A stretch of DNA of 64,000 bases. It comes from Ceratothoa steindachneri (lineage: Eukaryota > Arthropoda > Malacostraca > Isopoda > Cymothoidae). The notes beneath the pieces were generated by a model, which was not told the origin of the DNA, did not search any database, and saw only the letters and a program-made list of their open reading frames with translations. Made by a program: the position numbers and the translations under genes. Shown one piece after another: positions 45,640 to 58,079 of the stretch. Position 1 is the stretch's first letter. Every line of letters starts with the position of its first letter. The stretch lies in assembly GCA_963969495.1 (NCBI GenBank), contig OZ018318.1, positions 95,447,413-95,511,412 of the forward strand, in the 5' to 3' direction.

Positions 45640-46940
45640 CAGAGTGGGCTGGTTTGTTTCAGAGTCCCAAGCGTTTCAGGCAAAAGCGGTTTCTGCTTAC
45701 CAAGTGGACAGCGGCGTGGCAAAGCGAGACTTACCACAAGTACCATTTCCCTTTTTCCATCGCAACTAGGTGCGGGGAGTGTAGACCTTTACAGCTTTTC
45801 GCTGGAAGAGTGGCACGCTATTCCGGTCAATTGTCTCCGGTAGTCTGAGACTAGAATAAGAATATTTTAGGTTTTATTCCCTTTATTCTGCACTATTTTC
45901 GAACTTCTTGCCTCTTTTTCTTTCGGTGCAGCTAAATTTGCAGGCTAATCACTGACCAGAATCCACTAACTTTTCTCTGGTCGGGGCCGGAAAGGAGAGG
46001 GGGTTCAACCACTTTGCCTCTTGGCACTTAATAGAGATGGTGTTTTTAATATGTCTGCACTCTGCATTCCCTTTACCCCCTATACTCTTGCATTTTCTTT
46101 ACTTGTCCATCATTTTACGCTCGACAACATCGGGAAGAAAAGGTGATGCCTAATTTTGCCAAGCCTGTTCAACCGGTACTCTATGCGCTTGATTTGGGCC
46201 AACTTCGCTTGGTAAGTATTTATAGTTTGCATCCCACTTCATAACATGGGTCTCCATGCCAATAGATCATTTTTTTTATAAATGAAATGGTAAAAGGGAT
46301 TAAATTCAACAGTTTTTTTGAAGGATTTCCCAAAGAGGCTCTCTTTTTCTTGTGAAAATGGTACCTCTTAACCTTTCTCAGGCACACTTCGCAAAAGGGG
46401 AAAAGTGGTAAGAGTAGGATCCTACGCTCCCGATGAGAATATGCCGCATATTTGATTTCTATGTGAGGGACGATTGATAGAAGATCTAAGTTGGGGCTTT
46501 CTCAATCTAAGGATCTTTCGCTGAAAAACTTTGTCGGGGCTGGTGTTCCATCTTCCCAGGCTTTTACCTCCAGTCCCAATGCGACCGCGCTCTTGATGCT
46601 TCCAGCATTACATAGTGGCCCCGAAACCAGTTTTCTTGGAAGTGCCAAATTGGACCCACATCATCGCGAATATCTGTGTGTCGCGAAGGTCCCCTCCTGG
46701 GTGGGAGGACGCAATATTAAACTAATGAATGACACACCACGGGTGTTATGTTTTTTAAATCAAATTGACGATGGTGGTTTGGAAAAACTAATCGCTATAC
46801 CTAACCCAACATCTAGGCAGGTCCCTTTTGAAGCCAATGAGACCTTTCCTAGGGTAGTAGTAAAGGTAGGTAAGCTTAGAGCTGAATTCTTCGGAGGGCG
46901 CTCTCCTGGAACAGTTTAATCCTTAGTCATTCCGTGGAAG
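45640..46940 (+). other. GC-richer island with unrecognised open frames
   Basis: This interval stands out from AT-rich flanks and includes two open frames (45654-45848 and 46491-46919). Its style resembles the unassigned GC-richer part at 40811-42130, so it may be another piece of the same kind of retroelement, but I found no direct sequence match. Confidence 0.35.
46491..46919 (+). CDS. Unrecognised 142-codon open frame
   Basis: The frame has a balanced amino-acid composition (FVGAGVPSSQAFTSSPNATA near the start, RVVVKVGKLRAEFFGGRSPG near the end). It contains no zinc finger, membrane segment or catalytic motif that I can name. It is flanked by stops and the frame is open a little upstream of the ATG. 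It may be a fragment of a retroelement gag or a spurious frame in a GC-richer island. I assign no function. Confidence 0.3.
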   Translation: MGLSQSKDLSLKNFVGAGVPSSQAFTSSPNATALLMLPALHSGPETSFLGSAKLDPHHREYLCVAKVPSWVGGRNIKLMNDTPRVLCFLNQIDDGGLEKLIAIPNPTSRQVPFEANETFPRVVVKVGKLRAEFFGGRSPGTV

Positions 46941-48884
46941 ACCATGCGGAGGAAGGTCCTTTATACGTCTCTACTAAAGAATAACCTTTCTCTACCCCCT
47001 CCCAGGAGAGGGTACAGAGGCGTGAAATATCCTTACCCCAAAAAAACAGGATGAAAAAAAAGCAAAAGACGGAACCTCGGTCATCTCAGCTACTCATTGA
47101 TAGGCTTCTCGGTGTCTTTGAGTGCCCCGATTTCAACAGGCTATTAGTCGTTCGGGATGATAGAGGAAAGCTGTTTGAAGAAAACATATGCCCCAGTTTA
47201 AAGGCCGTGTGAGTTATGGGGCACATGTTGTAAAATAGGTAGGTTTGTGGCACCTAAATTGCAGGATATAATAGGCCTAGCGTGGAATTCCAAAAATGGA
47301 CGCTCGGTGGATTTATCAAATTTTAAAAATTAGTTGTGTGTAAATTAAGGAAAAAATATGCCAAGTGTAATAGAGAAAGAACCTAAGAGAATTAGAAAAA
47401 GAAACAAAATATAAGTCAAATTGTACAAATAGATGTGAGGCAAGCGGTCGTTAGAGTCACGCAGAAGCACATGAACATGCACACACAAAGCATTCAAAGA
47501 TCAGTACCTGAACAAATACGAGTTTTGGGACTCACATAAACATAGGCGGACTAAAAATATTTATCAGCAAAAGTTTGCAACAGGCAAGCTGAACAAATAC
47601 AGGCTTTGACCAGAGAAACTTTTACAAAGAACTGTAACAGACAAGCAATTCCCTATAATTATAATAAACTTCAGACATTGGGGTTAATTTGAGCTTTATT
47701 CCCACCCTCAAATGTTGTGGGCACTTTGTTAAAAATATCTCTATTTTTTTAAAAATACGCAAATGCTATTTAATGTGCGCAAATTTCTAATTATGGTGTT
47801 ATGACGGAAAATGGATTAGCCGCCATCTTGGTAGCCTCATTGTTAATTTGAATCGGATCATATTTTATTATAGTTCATTTTGAAGGTTTTTTTATGAATG
47901 GAAATATGATATGTAAATTTCTCATTAATCATTTTCAAACAAAATTTATTTGATTTAAATACCATTCAGGGGGGAGGCTTATATGTCTGAAGTCAAGGAA
48001 CACGGTTGAAAAACTATAGGCATAACGACATTTAGCAATCGCATTTTGAATTGGAACTAAGGTTAGGCTTTTGAATTAGGAATATTACGAGGTGTTTTTA
48101 ATTGCGGGGTGGGTGGGGTGCAACCCTCACAATTAAGTGGGCTGTATTGCGCTGAAGCCCATCATTTAGAAATTACTTTAAAAATGATATATAATACAAT
48201 ATGATGCGATTGCAATAGGCTAACAAAATCCTCCTAAAAAAGTAATTGTTTTAATTTTCCTACGAAAAAACATTGCCTATATTAAAAAAAAAAAATTTAA
48301 ACATATATATTGTACTTTTTCGGAACACTTCAAATTTGGTTACAAACGTACACAACTAGGAACTTGCCCCAAGCATCTCATTTACCGCTTGTAATTGGGA
48401 GTGTTTAGATGTCACTTCTTTTGTTCCATGGACCTTCATATATATGTATATCATCCTATCTGATTTATACTTATTGTAATTATTCTTGGAGTTATTGATC
48501 TGAGGAATCACAATAGTCGTTTTTATGTTAAATATATATCATAATTATTTAGATATTAGGTCTATTTTTAAAGCGTCACCAGAAAGTCCACTTAGGAAAC
48601 TACCTCTAAATTTTGGAGGAACTAACGAAGGGATCATTTCAATCACAGTTTATAAGAAATTCAAATTGTTATTTCCTTTTATCATGCAGCGTTATGTCAT
48701 AATTTAGTCTATTATTCCAATATTATGCTATACTTTCATATGCTATAATTTTAGTTTACTGTATTATCTCAATTTTGTTCAAAACCCAATTAGTTTGTTT
48801 ACCCTCACACTTAAACACAGAAATACATGTGCACACATAAGCACAGGCACATACAAACAACAGTACATATTTACATATCTTTTT
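46941..48884. other. AT-rich sequence without recognised features
   Basis: No coding signal was found. A 12-base A run lies near 48285. The final part before 48885 could be the upstream part of the piggyBac element, but no terminal inverted repeat or TTAA boundary was recognised. Confidence 0.45.
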
Positions 48885-50640
48885 AGATACAGAAATTGGT
48901 CATGATTCTGAAAGTGAAATTGAAGAAGAACCAAATCCCTCTATCCTTATGAACAATGATTTGAATGGACCTTGGACGGGTAGAATAAAACCCATTTGGA
49001 GAAAGATACGTGGTCAAGAAGATTCCTGGTTCAAAGTTCTAGAATGGACAGATTTACATAGCCCGGAGGAAGATGAGGTAGGAGAAATTCGTTATCCTAT
49101 AGTTTACTTACATCATTTTTTTACGGAGGATTTGCTGGAATTGATTGTTGAACAGTCAAATTTATATTGCTCATAGCAGAATCCAAATAAAGTTTTTGGC
49201 CACACCCGAAACGAGCTAGACAATTTATTGGCTCACTGATGTGTATGTCAATTATCAAACTGTCCAAATAAAGAATCTATTGTATGTGAGAAATGACCAA
49301 GCATATAATTGATAACGGCTTCAGTAGACATAGATGAGAGGCTATATAAGCAAATTTGCATTTTAATGATAATAGCAATATGCTCGAGAGAAATGTTCCC
49401 CAGTTTGACAAACTGTTCAAAACTGGACCTGTTATTTCAATTTGGAAAAAAAGAATCAATCTTATTCCAATGGACACAAGGTCTATATAAATGAACAGAT
49501 GATTCCTTGCAAAGGACGCTCAAATCTAAAATAGTATCTTCCAAACAAATTTCCTAAGTTTGATTATTAAGAATTGGTTTTATCAGATACCAATGTTTTA
49601 GTACATGATTTTGAGGTTTACACAGGAAATATTCAGCCAGTTTATGACCAGACGGAATTATGAGCCAGTTCTAATATTGTTTTGCAGCTGGCAAGTTGCA
49701 TTTTAATGATAATAGCAATATGCTCGAGAGAAATGATTCCCAGTTTGACAAACTGTTCAAAACTGGACCTGTTATTTCAATTTGGAAAAAAAGAATCAAT
49801 CTTATTCCAATGGACACAAGGTCTATATAAATGAACAGATGATTCCTTACAAAGGACGCTCAAATCTAAAATAGTATCTTCCAAACAAATTTCCTAAGTT
49901 TGATTATTAAGAATTAGTTTTATCAGATACCAATGTTTTAGTACATGATTTTAAGGGTTTACACAGGAAATATTCAGCCAGTTTGTGACCAGATGGAATT
50001 ATGAGCCAGTTCTAATATTGTTTTGCAGCTGGCAAGTTGCATACCAAGTGGGATGAATCATCAGCTCTTTTTCTACAACTGGTTTACATCCCTTCCACTC
50101 ATTGTTACCTTACCCCAAAGAGAGATATATTGTTTTGGAAGTGTCAAAGCAAATCGCTTGCCTGATGTTGAACTAATCAAGGGTAAGGATTTGTTACGAA
50201 AAAGAAGAGGATCACTTGAAGAGAAATAAACAACACTAGAGGGTGTAACAATGTGTGTAGCGAAATGGTACGGCAATAGATCTGTGAATTATATTTCATC
50301 ATTTTCTTCTGCAGAGCCTCAGTCTGAATGCCGGCGGTATGACTAATGTATTAAAATGATCTCGTTAATATCCCAATGCCAAATATTGTTCTGGACTACA
50401 ATTCATTCATGGGAATGGTAGATCTCTTAGATCTTTGATTTCTCTATAGTATCCACACAAGATCTGAGAAAGTTTTTTTCGTTTTCTGGACATGGTGGTA
50501 GAAAATTCATGGATCGTATATAAAAAAGACTGTGTGAGGGGAAGTCAATATCGCAAGGACACACAGACGCTAGTTTGGTTATACAGCGTCAACAGTTCCG
50601 TTCCATAGGGTCAGATATTTGACCACCCCCATCTACTTTG
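48885..50640 (+). pseudogene. piggyBac-like transposase with internal tandem duplication
   Basis: This is a cut-and-paste transposase of the piggyBac/PGBD type. The N-terminal part (48890-49176) reads GRIKPIWRKI, then YPIVYLHHFFTEDLLELIVE and QSNLY, the conserved start of the family. The core includes the block VYINEQMIPCKGRS (about 49481), with Asn where the first catalytic Asp is expected. MNHQLFFYNWFTSLPLIVTL (about 50053) has Tyr in place of the second Asp. VKANRLPDVELIKGKDLLRK (about 50143) follows. A 340-bp unit is present twice (49355-49694 and 49695-50035), which disrupts the frame. Several stops and shifts make it dead. The C-terminal Cys-rich domain was not found. Confidence 0.85.
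49355..50035. repeat. 340-bp tandem duplication inside piggyBac
   Basis: The unit starting TTGCATTTTAATGATAATAG is repeated at an offset of 340-341 bases with only about ten differences. TTGCA occurs at the start of unit 1, at the junction and after unit 2, consistent with a duplication between 5-base microhomologies. Confidence 0.95.
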
Positions 50641-51110
50641 CCCCGCTGTCCTAGCAATCCTCAAGATCGCTCGCAAAGAAGGATTATCATCAGCATATTT
50701 CGTAGTCCGTTAATATAAACAAAAGAGGATGGGATAGCCTTTTGAATAAAAATCTATGAACAGGCTCACTGTCCTCTCTTATTGTTTAGGTCTATTTTAG
50801 CCAAATAGACGAAATTTCACTTTCCTCGACGTAAACCATAAGGTCAAAGAGTCACAACGTTAAAAAGTGAGATCATTGGATATATATAATTTTCGAATTC
50901 TGTAATTTCGTGGAGAAGGTTATGACTGGAAGTGTTTTTACAATGCATTGGCATATAAAAAGAATGGATGGAGAATGATATATGAAAAGAATTTACATAA
51001 ATGAACCTTAAGATGTCCGATGGATTGAAAGAAGACTTCAAAGTTAAGTTCATTATATGATGAGTGTTTTAGAGAAAAAGAAAATCAAAGATGTGATCTG
51101 TGAGGGTCAT
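50641..51110. other. Unassigned AT-rich sequence
   Basis: It could include the piggyBac 3' end, but no motif supports this. Confidence 0.4.
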
Positions 51111-51119
51111 GCTCACGAC

Positions 51120-52420
51120 GTTTTTCCATTGATTAGCATTCAGTTGACGATACTCTTCCAAATATCAACCAAATTGACTTAAGCAAAGCCTTGGTCATGG
51201 TACAGAGACATATGCTCAGCAATCAAATACTAAACCCCTCTCTGAACCTTATAGAACAAAATGGCTTGCCAATATTCCTGTAGTCTAAAAAGAAAAGGAA
51301 ATATACCACGGCAAGCTATTACGAACTCACCCTATACACATTGTAGTCTCTGTAGAATCTTTACACACACCCACGCTCTTCAAGTTTTTACTCCACAAAA
51401 TTCCCCTTAGCCACCTCAACATTACACTGGACAGATACGCAAATGACATCTCCATTCTCGTAAACCAACCAAAAATAAACCCAAGCTGCTCAAAATCTAC
51501 TACGTTACATCATCAGACTCGAACGCTGAATGCAAAAGAATTAAATGGCCTTCTCGATTTCAAAATCCAATTATACTTTCTTTCGAACTTACCAACTGGT
51601 GTACATCTAAAAAACCTGCATCACTCAAGCCAGCATTATACTTTCATTAAATAAAAACACGTAGATTGCTCGAGAAATCCCAAAATGAACACTCTCCGAC
51701 CAATCAAACCCACCACATTCCTGAAAACCTCAAAATTCATCTCTCACGCATACTAACAATACATCCGTTCCATATGGCATCATAGCCTATGCACCAACTC
51801 ACCTCATGACATTACACAAAACCCGAAATAAAGCATTCTGCCTCGCCAAAGATTACACGCAACGCCCAAATCAACCACCTGCACCATGAAGCAAAGGTTT
51901 GCCGCAAAAACATTATCTCGAACTCCTGCAAATGCAATTACTCCTTATTAAAAGAAACGCAAGGAACTTCTAGCAAGACCAGTACCATCCTATACAAATC
52001 TTGCGCATCCTTCAAGGACATTTCAAAAACTATTTCTTCGCGAAACCAGCCCTTATCATCCACAAACACAATAAGCCATACAATTTCTGTCTGACTTCAT
52101 AGCATTTCCTCGAAGCCAGACATCACCGGAAATCGGCCCTGTAAAAAGAATCGTGCCAGGCCAGAAATTTGTTATTCTGGTAAGGCTATATTGCGGCTAC
52201 AAGTAAAAGCTAAACAAAAACAAATATCGCCTCCGCCTGCTTGATATTCTTCCAATTCCCTTAGTAACCATACTAAGTTCGAAACCTATGTATTTAAAAA
52301 ATGGCCAATAGCATCACAGCTAAGACAAACAAAACCTCTATTTACATGGAGTGCAGGATCTCTACAAGAAATTACTTTAGTCACCGGAATTTAACCTGCC
52401 GTTGCGCAACTCTTACACTT
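51120..52420 (+). pseudogene. Jockey/RTE-like LINE reverse transcriptase fragment
   Basis: Plus-strand traces in LINE RT order are LSKALVMVQRHMLSNQIL (about 51178; the usual D-x-S-K-A-F-D block) and ITLDRYANDISILVNQPK (about 51424; Y-A-D-D changed to YAND). LLDFKIQLYFL lies near 51550. A thumb/C-terminal part near 51775-52080 contains YAPTHLMTLHKTRNKAFCLA. Frames change repeatedly and stops are frequent. The part before the RT is not recognisable. Confidence 0.7.
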
Positions 52421-55400
52421 TGTGTGAGAGCCAGAGCCGAAATGTGACTATAATAGCGGTTTTTTTATTGAAGAAAGAAGTTATATATTTATTACAAATA
52501 CACCTTTCAAAATATTCAGCAATTTGTTCCCCCCACCCCTACTTCCTGAATTTTCGACCTTATTAACGGGGACGAACAAATCGAAATATATATTCCTTTA
52601 CCCATTTGAAAATTGATCTGAGCTACAAAGTAAATCCACTTAAAATATTGAGGGAAATTGAAAACTTGTTCCTTTTATTTATTTAATTGAACATGCAAGT
52701 CCTTGTGCTAATATGCTCGTTATCATTCTCAAAATTGATTTTCATATTGAACTGCATAATATACGAAAATGGTATTCAGTTTCATCAATATATTTATATA
52801 TTTTATCAAAATATCATCATTCATGTAAATTGAACTCATTCAAAATATCAGTTGGAAAGACCCACAGAGGGAAAAATCTATGTCTACTCAAGGAAGCTCA
52901 GGAACGGAATTTTAGAAATTTATGAATAACAACGCAATATTAAAACTGAATGAGTATATTATATCTGATTTGAACAATATTCACATCCTTGCACAAGTAT
53001 ATATATATATATATATTATATGTGTGTCGTGTGTTAGAAACATTAATGAAACTTCAATTTAAATTCAAATAATAAAATCATAATTTTCTAGAATAAACTT
53101 ATCAAATTAAACATAAACCTAGTTTTATATACATGCTACCATCTTCAACTGTGCGATAAAAACCAATAAATTGGCTATGAATAAAATAAAAAATGGGAAG
53201 AAAGAAAAAGAACAGATGGGGAAGATAAAACAAAGAATAAAAAAAATTCAAAATCTACCCTTCCCTTCGTTTATGCATCTACTTCTCTATTTTAATTTAG
53301 TCTCCCCTATACTCACATTTCTTACATGAGGATGACTCTGCAATACCCAATCAGATGAATTCAAAATATTGCTCTTCGCATATACTACTTGTGTGTAGCA
53401 TATCCATTTAATCTCATTGTAAATATTAAAATTGCTTTTTACTATTTTAATAGAAAGGATTCTTTCTAACTCGCACGCAGTTTTCGTCTTTCAACTAAAT
53501 TTATTAACAAAACTAATTTTCCATTAGCGTGTTTATCATTATTTACATCATATAAACAGATATTTAAGCTTTCTTATAAAGGAAACATTTAGGTTATTAG
53601 GTTAAAATTATACATAGACTATGATAACAAATACGAGTATATCTATAGACGCCACTAGTTATATTTATACATATTACTAAGAATGACATCAAATATTTTT
53701 ACTTTTTTCTAGTACAACCGCCAAGACGAAAGCTACACTTTTTCTCATGTGCTAGAAAAAACGCCCATCCAAATATCCATAGAATATTGCTCCTGAATAA
53801 AGTTTTATGATTAGTCGGAATCTTGAAGGTATAAAATCTATATACACTAATCAATACATAGCTCATGACTAGCTCTTTTAAAAATAATTGTTCATAATGG
53901 GATGTCAAGGGCAAGGTTAGTACTTTGAGAGTGAGGTGGAATCTTTGTTAGGAGATTAAACTTTGACTGAAGGGAGATAATTTTTAAATGAAAATAATTG
54001 TAAATTTTGTTTTTTAGTGTGCATATCGATTTTTTCTTCAGGATGCAAGTACAAAAAGCTGTAATAGCAAAAGATTGCTGCTAGTTATTGCCATGAACTA
54101 CATAGTAAACTAAAGTCAGTGCTATATGGAAAATCTTCTCTAATTATGATTTTTGTAGTCCTCTTAGTTTTGCCACTCTATTAACAAACCTACGTAAAGA
54201 AAAGACACGTTACATATAGGTATTTTTTAAGCTATTGATATATTGGTTAATCTTAGTGAGAGATTTATATAAAATGTTAAGTTTCCCAGTGATCCATAGA
54301 ATATGATTCTATCACCAGTCTCTCAGGAATTTTGAGGGGAAAAAATATTTCTAATTGGAGTAGCTATCCGAAAAAGTGCCTAGATTTGGAATATTTAAAC
54401 CCCTTATCTTCCTTTCTAATCATTGTAGTAACCTTTTTAAATAAATCATCTCTCTAAATCCCTTAACCATAATATTATATACACTTCACCTACTCCATGA
54501 CCTTTTATTTATGAGTCAATATAATAAACAGGGAAACTGAATCGATTGTCTTACAAATATCAGGTGACATTCCGCTGAATCCGTTTAAAAAATCGACAAA
54601 GAAAAAAATCAATGGTCATTTGAATAAAATGCAATGTGTTTTCCATTAATTCTTGCATTTATTATGTTCTATACTATAAATAATAATAACTATACTAGCA
54701 AATTTTTCAAATTACGAGAGATGGCGGGAGTTAAGTAGTGAACTTGGATTTAAAAAATGAATAAATAAATAAGAAAATAGTTGATTTAAATCGACTTTTT
54801 TAATGGGCATTAATGTATTTCCTGCACCTTTACTGAAGATTAAACTTATCAAGCGTGTTAGTAATTTTAAAAGTTTTAAAATTTAATCAATATTTACACA
54901 TGAGTGGAATTAATCATAGATTGATTTAATAGAATAAAACATAATCCGTATACGAAGACTTTAGTTTTTATTCAAATCTGTTTTTTCTTAGTAGATACAT
55001 AAGCATTAAAAGAATTCAAACAAAGAATTGTGGTGAGGATCTCACCCTCTTATAATTGATCCCGTTTTACGTTGTCTCATTCTCCTTAATTATTTTCGTA
55101 GTCATACTTACTACTTATTTCCCTATTTGTGGGTAATTTCCTAGTGAATAATTGTGAAACCCCAAAAAGGATAAAAACTATGACAATACTTTAGACACAG
55201 CGAAGTGGGCAAAGTCTATGTTAGGAGTTATTAAAATCTCAATCTTAAGTCAGAAATTTCCAAGAAATTTTATTTGGGGGCTTTATTTAGAGCACATCAT
55301 GTTTTGTTTGGCCTTTTTTGTTAACCATCTACTGGATCTTTCTGTAAAAATTATTCAGATGCTGTCCATTTTACTTATATCTGCCATTTTTTTCTTAGCT

Positions 55401-56629
55401 AGTTATTATTGAATTGAAAACAACAATGAAATATATACACTTCCACATAAATATTCTTAATTAGGGTTAACCACTATCAATAGACATTTAAAATTTATCT
55501 TAAATATGTTATCCTATTTAAAGAAAAATCATCCCTCTTCGTTAGTTAATTCTCAATATATTTTCCATTTATTTAGCAATACCTATACCTAGAATACCTA
55601 TATTTTAGGAAAAACCTCAAAATTAAGGTTGTTTCCTTCAAGATATAATGTAATTATTGCAAACATCTTTATTCTTAACACGCCTACTCTTTAATGTAGG
55701 CCAGTATAATTCAAAATTAATTATACCAGACGAAAGTAACTTATTTTTATTTATCTCCAAAATACTTGAAATCTTGAAAGCATCCAAAATTATAATTAAA
55801 AAGATTTATCATTAAACTGGTCGCCGAAGAGAAACGGTTGTGACGCTGCAATTTTTAAGCAAGGAAAAACTGCTTCATTCGTGTCCCGTTTAATGAGATA
55901 AGCAAGATTTCTAGATAAAAAACGACTCACATCTTTTAGTGCTTCGTGTGCCTTGAAGGTAAAACCCGTTTCGAGTGTCGAAAAGAATAAATTGTTTGAT
56001 TTTGTTCTTTTGCAGTTGACCTCGCGAATTTGGATTACTGACTGAGACAAGTATTGGCTGGTGTGACCCTAAGATGAGCCATGTATATAAGAATATCATT
56101 GCCAAGAGGAAAGAAAGATACGGTGTCGAATTTCTAGAAGCAGAATTCTTTCCATGTTGCATCGCAGCGGGCTCCTTGTCTGTAACGGAAATTCGTGTAA
56201 TTAAATTTATATATGAAAATATTGTTTTGTATGTGATTGCTGGGTATATTAGGTTAATGAACTGTTATTACCGTCGAGCCTAGAGAAGAAAATACTAGAA
56301 TGGGAATTTTCTTAAAAATACTTCTTTAATTCTCATGAATATTAAAGAGAATTTTCTTTGAAATTCGCCTTTGATAGTGTCTGGTTTCATTTCAGAAAAT
56401 AGTGGCTGGTAAAATATGAGGAGAGGAGGATTGAGTATAACAGTTCTCATTGAATCATAAACCATAAACATCCCAAGAATTATAGTGCCGCCAAAAAGTC
56501 CTATCACCATGAGAAATGTACCTATTTTTTATACACAATCGATATTTAAAAGTATTTAAACCTAATCCACGTACATCTTTACCTTATGCTATTTTCTTTT
56601 TGTCATTTGTTCTTTGATGATTTAGTGAG
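52421..56629. other. Long AT-rich stretch without recognised features
   Basis: Over 4 kb with no convincing coding potential on either strand. It includes a short TA run (about 52997-53020). At 53704-53762 an inverted pair TTTTTTCTAGTAC / GTGCTAGAAAAAA occurs. Open frames of 60-84 codons (for example 56050-55796 minus) have no known motif. Confidence 0.5.
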
Positions 56630-57650
56630 ACGTTCTGGCATCTATTTGCTACAATTTTCGCACTTTTCTTGTAATATCTCAATACACCAAAACTTTTTGA
56701 TGGCTTCTGCGAGGTTGGGGATTGAGCGAGTATTGTGATATTCGACAGTATTTTTTATAAATAACCGTAGATTTTCACTTAGATTAAGAGATGGACTATT
56801 ACCAAGGCAATCTACATTGCCAATTTCATTATCGTTAAGCTAGTTACTTACGATATTTACCTTGTGACAAGATGTTCCATCGGGCATAAAGTTTTCTCAT
56901 GCAATAGCATTAGCGGTAGAAGTTTTTCCTTTAGCATGGCGAAATATCGTTGACCATTCATGGTTGTGTTGTTGGGAAGAAAAAATAAAGTCCCCCTAGC
57001 AAATTAGCTAAAGCAACCCCAAACGATAACAATTTAAGGGTGTTTTATTTTCTTGAAAATGTATTTAGGATCCATCCTATACATATAAGCCACGCGGGCG
57101 ACGTACCATTCTTGGAGGGTTTTTGAATGTTAAAAAGAGGATATTTCACTAATAATAACTTTTTCTAATCATTAACAGTCCAATTGATGTATTATTTTTA
57201 CAAAGCAACTCTTTCTTTGCCCATTTCGGTATTCAGTAAAAGGTTTCTTGGCAACATACCGTGATGGCACCCTAGCTGATTTAGCAGTCGATGTCGAATT
57301 GTGCGCGAAGATAGATTTTTAATCAAATTATGATTCGCAAACTTAATTTATTTGGCTATTATTGTTGGTTTCACTAATACCATTCTTGGAGTGTTTCTGA
57401 ATGTTAATAAAGAGGATTCTTCACTTTTTTAAAATTATCAACAGCCCAATTGATGTATCTTTTACAAAGCAACTCTTCTTTTGCGCATTTCGGCATTCAG
57501 TAAAGGTTTCTTGGCAACATACCGAGAGGGCAACCGTACCTAATTGCAGTCGATGTCGAATTGTGCGCTCAGATTAAGTTTTAATCAAATTCTGATTCTC
57601 AAACTTAATTTCCTTTGCTAATATTTTTGGTTTCATTAATAAAATAGGTT
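56630..57650 (-). pseudogene. Second Tc1/mariner transposase, with internal tandem duplication
   Basis: Read on the minus strand, the N-terminal helix-turn-helix-like part is recognisable as LSSRTIRHRLLNQLGCHHGM (about 57310-57250). The core includes IVWG-like LLSFGVALANLLGG with a frame change. The C-terminal part has LMPDGTSCHKVNIV (about 56890) and SPSLNLSENLRLF (about 56790). The Asp of DGTSCH and the Glu of SEN are 34 residues apart, the DD34E spacing. It belongs to a different subfamily from the palindrome-arm copies. A 270-bp part near its N-terminus is duplicated in tandem. Stops and shifts are numerous. Confidence 0.82.
57106..57650. repeat. About 272-bp tandem duplication inside the Tc1/mariner pseudogene
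   Basis: 57106-57378 and 57380-57650 share ACCATTCTTGGAG, CAATTGATGTAT, GTTTCTTGGCAACATACCG and CAGTCGATGTCGAATTGTGC in the same order. They differ by many small indels, so the duplication is older than the one in piggyBac. Confidence 0.92.
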
Positions 57651-58079
57651 TTATTAATTCATCAGAAAGAAAATTCGTCTTTCTAGGTCACCGACTACCA
57701 CTTTTAGGGGCTACAGTAGCAGCCACATCATCTTAAAATACAGCACGTTTACTAAAACGAAGTTATTTTATGAACACACAGTATTTACTGGAAATTGAGG
57801 ACACATCCACTCAAAACCACTGCTAGGAGCCATTGACGCAACAAAGCTCCAGCAAACCGCATGGCTGCTTTACAAAACAGAGTTTACTCCATAGTTATAT
57901 CTACATTAGAACATATTTTACATATTTCTGAAATATGAAGAAAATATCTCTGATATGGATAGCAATTGGATTTTTTGGGGAGGGCACTATAGGTTGCATA
58001 GAATTTCATACTCAATGGGCATAAGAGATGAGGCGAAAGAACAGAGCTAAGCATGTATTTGCTACCAAATATAGCATTT
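57651..58079. other. Unassigned sequence
   Basis: Nothing recognisable; it may hold the 5' end of the Tc1/mariner element. Confidence 0.4.
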
